From the NCBI RefSeq assembly GCF_017876675.1, contig NZ_JAGIOI010000001.1:1674001-1738000 (forward strand): a stretch of DNA of 64,000 bases, written 5' to 3'. Source of the DNA: Arthrobacter stackebrandtii. GTDB taxonomy: Bacteria; Actinomycetota; Actinomycetes; Actinomycetales; Micrococcaceae. This document shows positions 15,769-24,192 of the stretch, in pieces. A model generated the notes under the pieces. The model had not been told where the DNA came from. It ran no database searches and saw nothing but the letters and a program-made list of their open reading frames with translations. Numbering within the stretch: the first letter of the stretch is position 1; every line of letters starts with the position of its first letter. The position numbers and the translations under genes are program-made.

Positions 15769-17091
15769 TGAAAACCGGCTCTTCAGATTTGAGGGTGTAG
15801 TTTTGGTCTGAATCCGCCGGATTCCAGCAATGCCCGGGCGACATAGATTGGTGAGATTGCGGAAGCCGAGGGCAGATCCGCGGAGGTGTTCCAAACGGCC
15901 ATTGATCGCTTCAGTTGGGCCATTGGAGGTTCTTGGGTGGTCGAAGTATGCGAGGATGTCGGCTGCCCTGCGTTTGAGTGTTCCGCCCATCTTTTTCAAC
16001 TCTTTCAGCGCGGCCGGAACGCCGGTACTGAGGGAGTCAATGAGTGCCTGCATGAGCTTCTTGCCCTGGACCGGGTCTTTCTCCCGGTAGGCGGAGATCA
16101 TGCGTTGATATGCGCCCCATGTTGCTTCGACCTCGACATGCTTCTCGTCGGCGAAGAGGTCAATGATGCGTTGCTGTTGCTTCTCGGTCAGCAGCCCGTC
16201 CCCGGTATGTAGCGTCAGCCGGGCTTTGTAGAGTGGGTCTCCGGCCCGTCCACGGTGTCCGCACGTGTCCTGCTGTACCCGGCGCCGGCAGTCATCGAGC
16301 GCGTCCCCGGCAAGACGGACTACGTGGAACGGGTCCATGACCGCAACAGCTTCGGGGAGCTCTTCGGCGGTGGCACTTTTGAAGCCGGAGAACCCGTCCA
16401 TGGCCACGACTTCCACCCCGTCCCGCCACTGCTGCGGGCGAGCCTGTAACCATGTAGCGAAGACCTGTTTGGAGCGGCCCTCGACCATGTCCAACAGCCG
16501 GGAAGGGCCCGTCTTGTCACGGGCCGGGGTGAGGTCGATGATGACGGTGACGTACTTGTCCCCGCGCCTGGTGTGGCGCCAGACATGCTCGTCAACACCG
16601 ATGATCTTGACCCCGTCGAAGCGGGTGGGGTCATTGATCAGGACCCGTCGCCCTTCGGCCAACACGGCCTTGTTCGCGGTATTCCAAGACACGCCCAGCC
16701 CCTCGGCGACACGGGCAACAGTGAGGTGCTGACAAACAATGCCTTCAAGCGCCCACACCAGGCCGCGTCGGGAGAGCTTTGACCGTGGCTCAGCGGCTTC
16801 AGCGGTGTCTTGCCTCCAGACATGACCGCACTCGGTGCACTTGTAGCGGCGGATCCGCACGAGCAAAGTCGTTGGTCGCCAGCCGAAGGGTTCATGGCCG
16901 AGTTCCCGCGTCACGGTGTCCCTCGGAATACCTTGGCTCCCGCACTTGTGGCACCACTCGTCCGTAGAAGCCACCTGGCAGGCAATCACGGCACGATCCG
17001 GGGCAAGGAACTGTCCGGTCGCTTGCAAACCAAGGCCGTCAAGACGGCAGAAAGTAGTCAGGTCAGGGCATTGGAAGGTAGCGTTAAACAC
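15697..17091 (-). CDS. ISL3-family transposase with a C-terminal frameshift
   Basis: 464 residues as read. Zinc-binding cysteines (CHKCG, YKCTECGHVW), a helix-turn-helix (GLGVSWNTANKAV) and a DDE domain with GVDEHVW, AMDGFSGFKSA and NGPTEAINGRLEHLRG follow in ISL3 order. After RNLTN the frame reads an unfamiliar tail and leaves the element to stop at 15697. Shifting by one base at about 15846-15849 restores YVARALLESGGFRPKLHPQI with a stop at 15783 inside the terminal repeat, the normal ISL3 ending. So one base was gained (or two lost), and the protein may be inactive. Confidence 0.85.
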   Translation of the reverse strand: MFNATFQCPDLTTFCRLDGLGLQATGQFLAPDRAVIACQVASTDEWCHKCGSQGIPRDTVTRELGHEPFGWRPTTLLVRIRRYKCTECGHVWRQDTAEAAEPRSKLSRRGLVWALEGIVCQHLTVARVAEGLGVSWNTANKAVLAEGRRVLINDPTRFDGVKIIGVDEHVWRHTRRGDKYVTVIIDLTPARDKTGPSRLLDMVEGRSKQVFATWLQARPQQWRDGVEVVAMDGFSGFKSATAEELPEAVAVMDPFHVVRLAGDALDDCRRRVQQDTCGHRGRAGDPLYKARLTLHTGDGLLTEKQQQRIIDLFADEKHVEVEATWGAYQRMISAYREKDPVQGKKLMQALIDSLSTGVPAALKELKKMGGTLKRRAADILAYFDHPRTSNGPTEAINGRLEHLRGSALGFRNLTNLCRPGIAGIRRIQTKTTPSNLKSRFSIPAHQLAKTSQQCQHGPIHVPKG

Positions 17092-17224
17092 GAGGGCCTT
17101 GCTGTAGAAAACGAGATCTAGACAATCTGATTCTCTACCAAGGCCCTCACCTATCCCGAACCAACTTCCCCGCCCCGGCTCTCACGCGCACCAACCCCGA
17201 CTACACCCTGCATTCGGAAGAGCC
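15777..17224 (-). mobile_element. ISL3-family insertion sequence
   Basis: 1448 bp. The left end reads GGCTCTTCAGATTTGAGGGT and the reverse complement of the right end reads GGCTCTTCCGAATGCAGGGT, both followed by GTAGT. Perfect 8-bp direct repeats TGAAAACC flank it (15769-15776 and 17225-17232), the target size expected for ISL3. It sits in the IS3 orfB gene. Confidence 0.93.
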
Positions 17225-17793
17225 TGAAAACCCTGATCTGAGTGCATCATCGGGGTCTCACCCGGGGCCAGGGTCCCGATCGCCTCGATGAGTGATTCGT
17301 TGGTGAACGCCGTGTTTGGAGATTCGGAAACCGAGTAGGCAACGATAGAGCGGTCGAACAAGTCCAGCACCGGTGAGAGGTAGACCTTGCGCTCAGCGAT
17401 TTTGAACTCGGTCACGTCGGTCACCCATTTGGTGTTCGGCGCCGCAGCGTTGAACTCGCGTTTGAGCAGGTTGTCGGCGATCCTGCCGACCTGGCCCTTA
17501 TAGGAAGAATATTTGCGCCGAGTGCGGACTTTGCAGACCAGGTTCTCCTCACGCATCAGCTTCAACACGGTCTTCCGTGCGATCTGCTCGCCTTGGCGCG
17601 TCAGGACTGCGTGGACGCGTCGGTGTCCATAGCGGCCTCTGGCACCGGTGAAGACTTCGTGGATCTGGGCTCGAAGCTCAGCATGACGGTCAGGCTTCTT
17701 CAGGGCCGCTTGGCGGTGGAAGAACGTAGAACGAGCCAGACCAGCTGCCTGTAGCAACAGGGGCAGAGAATGGGATGCCTTGAGGGCAATCAC
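17225..17793 (-). pseudogene. IS3 orfB, N-terminal fragment
   Basis: From GTG 17793: LLQAAGLARSTFFHR, GRYGHRRVHAVL, then the integrase core with WVTDVTEF (first Asp) and MMHSDQGFQ (second Asp). It is interrupted by ISL3 just after the second Asp. Reconstruction over all three pieces gives 840 nt, 279 residues. orfB lies in the +1 frame relative to orfA; the usual -1 shift at the AAAAAAG run near 17840 would end at 17817, so the fusion protein may already have been lost. Confidence 0.85.
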
Positions 17794-17824
17794 GGCGCCA
17801 ACTTTCAGCGCCGTGGTTAGTTCC

Positions 17825-18295
17825 TCAAGGCTCGTACTTTTTTAGGTAAGCATTCTCCGCCAGTAGACGTTGATTCTCGTGACGCAGCTTCTCCAGCTCG
17901 CTGACTTCGCCCGATGAGGTGGCAGGGGCAGATTTGGGTCGCCCCTTGGCCTTGGGTCGCAAACCGTCTTCGCCATGGATTCGATAGGTGTGGATCCATG
18001 TGCGCAAGAGCGTTGGAGAACTGAGTTCGTGCTTGAAGGCTATCTCAGGCTGGGTTCCTTCACCATTCAGGAACTGACGAACAATCGCGAGTTTGAACTC
18101 GAAGCTGTACACCGGTTTGGTCGGTTTACTTTCCAACATTGCTCTACCCCAAATCATGAATCGTTCCCGAAGAATCCGGGTGGCCTTGGCGCTGACGTTC
18201 ATTTTGGAGGCTACAGCGTAGTACCCGAATCCCTCCTCGAAAAGATCAAGGGCGGCTAACCGCTGAGCGGGGGTCAAGGAACTTTGTGGACGCAT
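17825..18295 (-). CDS. IS3-family OrfA (IS150-type, helix-turn-helix)
   Basis: 156 residues. Two helix-turn-helix regions: LTPAQRLAALDLFEEGFGYYAVASKM and YSFEFKLAIVRQFLNGEGT...LLRTWIHTY. A leucine-zipper-like C terminus follows (VSELEKLRHENQRLLAENAYLKK). This is the DNA-binding part of the IS150-like transposase; it starts 37 bp inside the element's right end. A run of six A followed by G at the end of the gene is the place where such elements shift frame into orfB. Confidence 0.88.
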   Translation of the reverse strand: MRPQSSLTPAQRLAALDLFEEGFGYYAVASKMNVSAKATRILRERFMIWGRAMLESKPTKPVYSFEFKLAIVRQFLNGEGTQPEIAFKHELSSPTLLRTWIHTYRIHGEDGLRPKAKGRPKSAPATSSGEVSELEKLRHENQRLLAENAYLKKYEP

Positions 18296-18391
18296 GAAAA
18301 TCTCCCTGGAATTGCTGGAACTGAATTATTCAGTCCAACTTTCGGGGTGCAGTTCAGGGAGGGGCTGGCGCCGGCCGCTTCGAAACGCCGC

Positions 18392-18739
18392 TTAGGCCGA
18401 AACTTCTGCCGGGTAGCCGGCGGCAATAACGGCCGCAGTGACAGTCTCGGGGCTGACGTCGCCTGCAACACTCAGGGTTGAGGTGCCTCCGTTGACAAGT
18501 GCCACGGATGCGGATTCGACGCCGGCCAGCCCGGCCACCAGAGTCTCCACCTTGCGCACGCAGCTGCCGCAGGTCAGGCCCTGCAGGTCAAAGTTGATGC
18601 TGCCTGCCACATCCGGCGCCTGGACCGCGGTGTCCTTGGCGGAGCCGCAGCCGCAGGAGGAATCCTGCACGGGGGCAAGTCCCAGTTCGGTGGCGTTCGA
18701 GGTGTCGGCTGTCTTGGTTTCTGTAGTGGAGTCACACAT
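18392..18739 (-). CDS. Heavy-metal-associated (HMA) copper-binding protein
   Basis: 115 residues. The C-terminal HMA domain has LTCGSCVRKVE with Cys57 and Cys60, as in copper chaperones, and a cysteine-rich SSCGCGS (29-31) adds a second possible site. The first 45 residues are otherwise unlike CopZ. AAAGGA precedes the ATG. A perfect CsoR-type palindrome upstream (18858-18874) implies copper induction, as for the csoR-copZ-copA genes at 34575-37489. It begins 36 bp beyond the IS3 end, and nothing shows that it is damaged. Confidence 0.85.
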   Translation of the reverse strand: MCDSTTETKTADTSNATELGLAPVQDSSCGCGSAKDTAVQAPDVAGSINFDLQGLTCGSCVRKVETLVAGLAGVESASVALVNGGTSTLSVAGDVSPETVTAAVIAAGYPAEVSA

Positions 18740-18857
18740 GGTGTGGCATTCCTTTCAACGCAGGGTAATTGGACACGTTGTGGGTTGAAGGGAACGTAAT
18801 GGCTTGAGGCGCGTGGCCCGGCCGGGACAAACCTATGTCACTGACAACAACTCAATA

Positions 18858-18874
18858 ATACCCCCTAGGGGTAT
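18858..18874 (-). promoter_or_regulatory. CsoR-type operator
   Basis: ATACCCCCTAGGGGTAT matches the CsoR palindrome and the two sites before csoR. On the minus strand TATTAT (18860-18855), a likely -10 box, overlaps it, so repressor binding would block transcription of the HMA gene. Confidence 0.8.
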
Positions 18875-18954
18875 GTGCTGGGAAATTGGCCGCACGGTGG
18901 GCCTGCAGCGGCGGGCGGGCGCCGCCGTCGCGCCTGAGAAACGTGCACAAGGCG

Positions 18955-19146
18955 TCAGTCAACAAACTCTGACTGGGTCACAATGAAATCCCACTCCCGC
19001 TGCGTCAACGTGCCTCCAGTGAGACTGCCGCCGGCGCCCTCCACGGCCTCCGCCACAAAGTCCGGCACGGATTCCGACTCGTTGTTTTCGCGCAGCCACT
19101 GCTTGGCCGGCAGTTCCATATTGATCCACCACAGGTGAATTTCCAT
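18955..19146 (-). CDS. Small acidic hypothetical protein
   Basis: 63 residues from ATG 19146, preceded by AGGGGG at 9 bp; a GTG three codons upstream has worse spacing. It contains MELPAKQWLRENNESESVPDFVAEAVEGAGG and ends SEFVD. No family recognised. The good ribosome site and lack of a better frame on either strand support it. Confidence 0.55.
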   Translation of the reverse strand: MEIHLWWINMELPAKQWLRENNESESVPDFVAEAVEGAGGSLTGGTLTQREWDFIVTQSEFVD

Positions 19147-19230
19147 TTGGGCCACCCCCTAGGATGCCCCTTCACGCTATGCCTGTTCGAGTGGCCGGGC
19201 AATGGCTTGCAGGCAGTTTTCGCGGTGCGC

Positions 19231-19617
19231 CTAAATGGCCAGCCAGACGGTCAGCAGCACGACCGCCACCAGCGGGAACGCCAGCTGCACGGCAGCGGCC
19301 CGCACCTTGTTCGGCGCGGATATCAGCAGGACCAGGCCGGCGGCAAGCATGGATCCGCAGCCGGCCAGCACCAGCGCAGCCCCGACGGCGTGGTGGCCGG
19401 TGGTCGCGGCCACAATGCCGGCCACAGCCACAATGGCGAGAAAAAGGTTGTAGAAGCCCTGGTTGAAGGCCAGCTCCCTGGTTGCGGCAGCCTGCTCAAC
19501 GCTGGTTCCGAAGGTTTTGCGGGTGGCCGGCAGCGTCCAGCGCAGCGATTCCAACACAAAAATGTAGACATGGACGAGCGCTGCCAGGCCGGCGAAAACA
19601 AGTGCTGCAGCGAGCAT
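19231..19617 (-). CDS. DUF1304 integral membrane protein
   Basis: 128 residues with four membrane segments. HVYIFVLESLRW, TRELAFNQGFYNLFLAI and the C-terminal hydrophobic pair follow the DUF1304 pattern (HxYIFxLE, NQGxYNxFLA). Function unknown. It starts 26 bp after poxB on the same strand and is probably co-transcribed with it. Confidence 0.8.
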   Translation of the reverse strand: MLAAALVFAGLAALVHVYIFVLESLRWTLPATRKTFGTSVEQAAATRELAFNQGFYNLFLAIVAVAGIVAATTGHHAVGAALVLAGCGSMLAAGLVLLISAPNKVRAAAVQLAFPLVAVVLLTVWLAI

Positions 19618-19643
19618 GGGGGTTCCTTCCCTGACGTTGGGCC

Positions 19644-21392
19644 TCAGCCGCGCGGAATGTTGCGCAGGTTTGAACGGGCCATGCTGACGGCCTCGCCGGC
19701 GCCCCTGTTCAGCACAATCTTGGACATGGCCGTGGCGAATCCCACCACCTGCCCACCCTTGATCTTGGGCGGGATGGAGAGGGCATTGGGATCGGTGACC
19801 AGCTCCACCAGGGCCGGCCCCTCATGGGCGAAGGCCGCCCGATACGCGTCGGCGATATTGGCGGGGTCGGTGACCCTGACGGCGTGAAAGCCCATGGCTG
19901 CGGCAATGGCCGCATAGTTCACGTCGGGAACATCCACACCAAAGTCCTGCAGCCCGTCCACCAGCATTTCCAGCTTCACCATGCCAAGGGTGGAGTTGTT
20001 GAACACCACCACCTTGACGGGCAGCTTCTGTGCTGCGGCAGTGATCAATTCACCCAGCAGCATGGACAGTCCGCCGTCGCCGGAGACGGAGATGACCTGC
20101 CTTCCGGGATGGGCGGCCTGCGCGCCGATGGCTTGCGGCAGGGCGTTGGCCATGGAGCCGTGGAGGTAGGAACCGATCAGGCGCCGGGTGCCCAGGGGGT
20201 TGATGTAGCGTGCTGTCCAGACGTTGCACATGCCGGTGTCGGCAGTGAAGATGGCATCGGCTGCGGCGATTTCATCCAGCAGCGACGCCGCATATTCGGG
20301 GTGGATGGGCACCAGCGCATCGGCGTTGCGGGTGTAGGCGCCGACGGCCTTGTTCATCAGCTTGTCGTGCTTTTTCAGCATTTGATCCAGGAACTTCGAG
20401 CTCTTCTTTGCCGCCACAAGCGGCAGGAGGGCCTGCAGGGTTGGCAGCACGTCGCCATGCACGGCGATGTCAACGTCGGTGCGCCGGCCCAAATGTTCCG
20501 GGGCCCTGTCGACCTGGGCGGTGCGGGTGGCGGGAAGGAATTGGTCGTAGGGGAAGTCTGTGCCCAGCAGGATCAACAACTCGGCACCGGCAATGCCCTC
20601 CGCGGCGGCCCCGTAGCCAAGCAGGCCAGTCATGCCAATGTCGTACGGGTTGTTGTGCTGGATAAAGTCCTTGCCGCGCAGGCTGTGGCCAATCGGAGCC
20701 TTGACCAGTTTCGCCAGGGCAAGCACCTCGTCGTGGGCGCCCTGGACGCCGGCACCGGCAAAGATGGCCACCTTGTCAGCCTTGTTGATGGCTTCGGCCA
20801 GCTCCGCGACGCTTTCTGACGCCGGGACCAGGCTTGCAGGCCGCACGGTCCGTTGCAGGGGCGACGGCGCGGTGGCGGGCAGACTCGCGATGTCGCCGGG
20901 CAGCGTCACGACGGCCACGCCGCGCAGGCCCACGGCGTGCGAGATGGCGTTGTGCATCACCCGCGGGGCCTGGTCGGAGGTGCTGATCAACTCGGAGTAC
21001 ACCGAGCACTCGTCAAACAGCCTGTCCGGGTGCGTTTCCTGGAAGAAACCGCTGCCGATTTGCACGCTGGGCAGGTGCGAGGCGATCGCCAACACCGGGG
21101 CACCTGTGCGGTTGGCGTCATAGAGACCGTTCATCAGGTGCAGGTTGCCCGGCCCGCAGGAGCCCGCACATACGGCCAGCTCGCCGGTCAACTGGGCTTC
21201 CGCACCGGCCGCGAAAGCAGCCGCCTCCTCGTGGCGGACATGGATCCAGTCGATGCCGCCGTTGGCTGAGCCGCCGGTCTTCCGCACCGCGTCCACCAGC
21301 GGATTCAGGCTGTCGCCCACAATCCCGTAGATGCGCCGCACACCGGCGGACTGCAATTGTTCAATGAGCTGGGTGGCAAGTTCCTTGGCCAT
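19644..21392 (-). CDS. poxB: Pyruvate dehydrogenase (quinone) / pyruvate oxidase, ThDP-dependent
   Basis: 582 residues. Peripheral membrane flavoenzyme expected to convert pyruvate to acetate and CO2 and pass electrons to quinone. Thiamin-diphosphate enzyme landmarks are VRHEEAAAFAAGAEA (catalytic Glu, about 53), the central FAD-type domain (AIFAGAGVQGAHDEV) and SVSGDGGLSMLLGELITAA...VFNNSTLGM (Mg-ThDP binding, about 435). The C-terminal lipid-binding tail of E. coli PoxB is not obvious. DUF1304 follows; the polyol dehydrogenase gene diverges. Confidence 0.88.
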   Translation of the reverse strand: MAKELATQLIEQLQSAGVRRIYGIVGDSLNPLVDAVRKTGGSANGGIDWIHVRHEEAAAFAAGAEAQLTGELAVCAGSCGPGNLHLMNGLYDANRTGAPVLAIASHLPSVQIGSGFFQETHPDRLFDECSVYSELISTSDQAPRVMHNAISHAVGLRGVAVVTLPGDIASLPATAPSPLQRTVRPASLVPASESVAELAEAINKADKVAIFAGAGVQGAHDEVLALAKLVKAPIGHSLRGKDFIQHNNPYDIGMTGLLGYGAAAEGIAGAELLILLGTDFPYDQFLPATRTAQVDRAPEHLGRRTDVDIAVHGDVLPTLQALLPLVAAKKSSKFLDQMLKKHDKLMNKAVGAYTRNADALVPIHPEYAASLLDEIAAADAIFTADTGMCNVWTARYINPLGTRRLIGSYLHGSMANALPQAIGAQAAHPGRQVISVSGDGGLSMLLGELITAAAQKLPVKVVVFNNSTLGMVKLEMLVDGLQDFGVDVPDVNYAAIAAAMGFHAVRVTDPANIADAYRAAFAHEGPALVELVTDPNALSIPPKIKGGQVVGFATAMSKIVLNRGAGEAVSMARSNLRNIPRG

Positions 21393-21487
21393 GGGGGCCT
21401 TCCTGCAGCAGAGTCCTTTAGCGGATACTGGCCAATATAGCCCCCTGCGGCCAGCGGCGCAGCGATCGCACGGCCAATCGGCAATTC

Positions 21488-21520
21488 GCTCATTTGAGAA
21501 ACGTAGTTCTGCTCATTTGA
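21488..21520 (+). promoter_or_regulatory. Two GCTCATTTGA operators before the polyol dehydrogenase gene
   Basis: GCTCATTTGA occurs at 21488-21497 and 21511-21520, 23 bp apart (about two helical turns). The same word, in both orientations, fills the control region beside the SorC-family regulator (26841-26924). This links the dehydrogenase to the importer operon. Confidence 0.75.
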
Positions 21521-21559
21521 TATGGTGGGACGAAGATCACGTCGCCCAAGGAGCGCAGC

Positions 21560-23041
21560 ATGCCGCAACTCAACGCAGAGACCCTGACCCATTTGCCGGA
21601 ATCCGTCTCGATTCCCAACTACGACCGCGCGGCGGTAACAACGGGAATCGTGCACTTTGGGGTGGGCGGCTTCCACCGCGCGCACCAGGCCATGTACCTG
21701 GACCGGCTGATGAACGCCGGCCAGGCTCTGGACTGGGGCATCTGCGGTGTTGGCGTGCTGCCCCATGATGCCAAGATGGCACAGGTCATGGCGGAACAAG
21801 ACTGCCTTTACACAATGCTGCTGAAGCACCCCGACGGCCGCCGCGAGGCACGGGTCATCGGCTCCATGACCGAGTACCTGTTTGCCCCGGCGAACCCAGA
21901 GGCCGTCATTGAAAAGATGGCCTGCCCGGACACCCGCATCGTCTCGCTCACCGTGACGGAGGGCGGCTACAACTTCCACCACGTCACCGGCGAGTTCGAC
22001 GCCGAAAACCCCGACGTCCTCCACGACTTGACGCCCAACGCGGCCCCCCGCACCGCGTTCGGCCTCGTCACGGAGGCCCTCTCCCGCCGCCGGGCCCGCG
22101 GCATTGAGCCGTTCACCGTCATGTCCTGCGACAACATCCAGGGCAACGGCGACGTCGCGAAGAAGATGTTCACGGCGTTCGCGGAACTGCGCGACCCGGA
22201 TCTTGCCGCCTGGATGCGTTCCAACGTACTGTTTCCGAACTCCATGGTGGACCGGATCACCCCCGTCACCACCGATGAGGACCGCAGCGCCATCGCCAAG
22301 GAATTCGGCGTCGTGGACCAGTGGCCCGTGGTCTGCGAGCCGTTCGAACAGTGGGTCCTCGAGGACCACTTCACGCTGGGCCGCCCGCCGTTTGAGGACG
22401 CCGGCGTGCAGGTGGTGGACGACGTCGAGCCCTACGAACTCATGAAGCTGCGCCTGCTCAACGCCAGCCACCAGGCCCTCTGCTACTTCGGCACACTGGC
22501 CGGCTACACCTACGCGCACGAGGTCGCCCAAGACCCGCTGTTCGTGCAGTTCCTGCTCGACTACATGGACCTCGAGGGCACGCCCGCGCTCTCCCCGCTG
22601 CCCGGCGTCGACCTCCCGCTCTACAAGCGCACGCTCATCGAGCGCTTCGCCAATGAGCACGTCCGCGACACCCTTGCCCGCCTCTGCGCCGAGAGCTCGG
22701 ACCGCATCCCCAAGTGGCTGATCCCGGTGGTCTGGATCAACCTGAAGAACGACGGCGGGATCTCCCGTTCCGCCGGCATCGTCGCCTCCTGGGCCCGCTA
22801 TGCCGAGGGGACGGACGAGGCCGGCGGGCCCATCACCGTGGTTGACCGGCTCAAGGAGCCGCTCATGGCCGCCGCGGCCCTGCAACGGGAGGACAAGCTG
22901 GCGTTCCTGCGCAACCGCGACGTCTTCGGCGACCTCGTGGACAACGAACGCTTCACGGAGGCCTACCTGCGCGCCCTCGACACCCTGCACACCCGCGGCG
23001 CCCGTGCCGCCGTTGCGGAATTGGTGGCACTGGGCCGGTAG
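21560..23041 (+). CDS. Mannitol 2-dehydrogenase family (polyol dehydrogenase)
   Basis: 493 residues, NAD-dependent long-chain polyol dehydrogenase. The N-terminal nucleotide-binding region reads VHFGVGGFHRAHQAMYLD; SMVDRITPVT is the family signature, and Lys296, Asn301 and His304 (MKLRLLNASHQAL) are the catalytic triad known from Pseudomonas mannitol 2-dehydrogenase (K-x4-N-x2-H). It would oxidise D-mannitol to fructose or D-arabitol to D-xylulose; the neighbouring xylulokinase favours arabitol. Two SorC-type operators lie upstream. Confidence 0.9.
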   Translation: MPQLNAETLTHLPESVSIPNYDRAAVTTGIVHFGVGGFHRAHQAMYLDRLMNAGQALDWGICGVGVLPHDAKMAQVMAEQDCLYTMLLKHPDGRREARVIGSMTEYLFAPANPEAVIEKMACPDTRIVSLTVTEGGYNFHHVTGEFDAENPDVLHDLTPNAAPRTAFGLVTEALSRRRARGIEPFTVMSCDNIQGNGDVAKKMFTAFAELRDPDLAAWMRSNVLFPNSMVDRITPVTTDEDRSAIAKEFGVVDQWPVVCEPFEQWVLEDHFTLGRPPFEDAGVQVVDDVEPYELMKLRLLNASHQALCYFGTLAGYTYAHEVAQDPLFVQFLLDYMDLEGTPALSPLPGVDLPLYKRTLIERFANEHVRDTLARLCAESSDRIPKWLIPVVWINLKNDGGISRSAGIVASWARYAEGTDEAGGPITVVDRLKEPLMAAAALQREDKLAFLRNRDVFGDLVDNERFTEAYLRALDTLHTRGARAAVAELVALGR

Positions 23042-23067
23042 CGCCGCCAGTTCGCCACCCAGCCTTC

Positions 23068-23141
23068 GCCGAGGACGTGGCAGGCTGGCGATTGTAGGGG
23101 AATTTTCACCCGCGGTCGCCAGCCTGCCACGTCCTGGGCGG
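23068..23141. repeat. Palindromic element, copy A (3' side of the AbiEi/DUF559 gene)
   Basis: AGGACGTGGCAGGCTGGCGA (23072-23091) pairs perfectly with 23116-23135 over a 24-nt loop. It closely resembles copy B at 24193-24264, including much of the loop. The gene ends 10 bp away, so it may also terminate that transcript and the convergent dehydrogenase. Confidence 0.8.
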
Positions 23142-23144
23142 GCG

Positions 23145-24110
23145 CTACTTCAATCGGAGGCTGGCTGCGGCAATGGCGGCCAGGATCCGCCGTTTCAGCA
23201 GCTCCGGGTTGTCCAGATCATTCCACTCAACCCGAATGAACATCCAACCCTCCTCCATCAGCTCGCGCTCCCGCTGCCGCTCCTCGTAGATGGCCTCGTC
23301 GGTGCGTTGGTAGTTGAAGTACTTGGTCTTCCCGTCGAATTCCAGGGCCAGCTTGATGTCCTGCCAGGCCCCGTCGACGCGATAGTTGTTGCCGGCGGCC
23401 CGCAACCAGACCTGATAGTCCGGTTGCGGGATGTCCATGTCCGACACCACCAGGCGCATCCGGGTCTCGCCGGCTGATTCTGAGCCCTTGTCCAAGGCCC
23501 CCAGCACCCGCCGCGCGGCCCTGACGCCCCTATGCCCGGCCATCCCATCCAGCAACTGGAGCATGACATCAAGGCGCGCACCGCGGTGCAGCCCGGAATC
23601 CCCAATAATCACTGCAGTGACAAAATCCTCGGTCCGCGCACAATCCACAATCGTTTGCTCAAGCGAGGTCACCCTCACCTGCCCAAACTTTCCGTGTGTA
23701 ATGCGCCGGCGCAGCTCCGGAGCCAGCGTGCGGCGGTGCACGCGGACACCCGGCACAGCACTGTCGCCGGCAAGCGCAGACTTCGCACTCACATGGACAA
23801 CCGGGCCGCCGTTCCAGACGTGAAGCCCCCACAACCGAGCCGCACTGAGGTGGCTGTACAGCGCCTTGGCCTTCGTGGCCTGGCAGTGCGCAAGCAGCCG
23901 CAGCATGTCCTTCTGGGACGGATACTGGTTCTCCCAGTCCGTTCTGCGAATGTACACGCCGTGCCGGAGACGGACGAGCAGGCCGCATTTCACGCCCATG
24001 GCCAGGCGCCGCGGCCCCAACCCGGCACTTGAGAGCTGTGCCGTGGTGGCAGAAGTGAGGCCCGCCGGCCAGTCCCGGTCAAGCCTCGACGCCAGTGCTT
24101 GAATGTCCAT
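23145..24110 (-). CDS. AbiEi-type N-terminal domain with DUF559 nuclease-like C terminus
   Basis: 321 residues. The N-terminal part (LVRLRHGVYIRR, ALYSHLSAARLWGL, VHVSAKSA, VTSLEQTIVDCAR) matches the AbiEi antitoxin-like winged-helix region. The C-terminal part (LVVSDMDIPQPDYQVWL, DIKLALEFDGKTKYF, EERQRERELMEEGWMFIRVEWND) matches DUF559/VSR-like PD-(D/E)xK nuclease folds, with LEFDG and VEW as candidate catalytic regions. No AbiEii toxin gene is adjacent. Two copies of a hairpin repeat flank the gene. Its role is unknown; it interrupts the polyol gene block. Confidence 0.75.
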   Translation of the reverse strand: MDIQALASRLDRDWPAGLTSATTAQLSSAGLGPRRLAMGVKCGLLVRLRHGVYIRRTDWENQYPSQKDMLRLLAHCQATKAKALYSHLSAARLWGLHVWNGGPVVHVSAKSALAGDSAVPGVRVHRRTLAPELRRRITHGKFGQVRVTSLEQTIVDCARTEDFVTAVIIGDSGLHRGARLDVMLQLLDGMAGHRGVRAARRVLGALDKGSESAGETRMRLVVSDMDIPQPDYQVWLRAAGNNYRVDGAWQDIKLALEFDGKTKYFNYQRTDEAIYEERQRERELMEEGWMFIRVEWNDLDNPELLKRRILAAIAAASLRLK

Positions 24111-24192
24111 GCCTCAAGCCTTGTCCCGCTTGGGCGCGGATTCAATGCCCTCCGCACCGGCTGTGGATAACCCCGCCCTGTGGATCCGGACC

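Larger units (their letters stand above)
14052..18356 (-). mobile_element. IS3-family (IS150-like) element interrupted by ISL3 and IS110 elements
   Basis: The right end (18332-18356) and the left end (from 14052, TGAACTTCAGCGCGAATTTC) match at about 15 of 22 positions. Removing the IS110 element (14171-15569) and the ISL3 element with one target repeat (15769-17224) leaves about 1450 bp, a normal IS3 length, with orfA and a fully in-frame orfB. GGG lies at both ends with a 1-bp offset, so a 3-bp target duplication is possible but not clean. Confidence 0.85.

Noticed and set aside
21305-22990. 561-residue open frame on the minus strand
   Set aside because: Antisense to the clearly conserved polyol dehydrogenase gene; no motifs, composition typical of a high-GC shadow frame.
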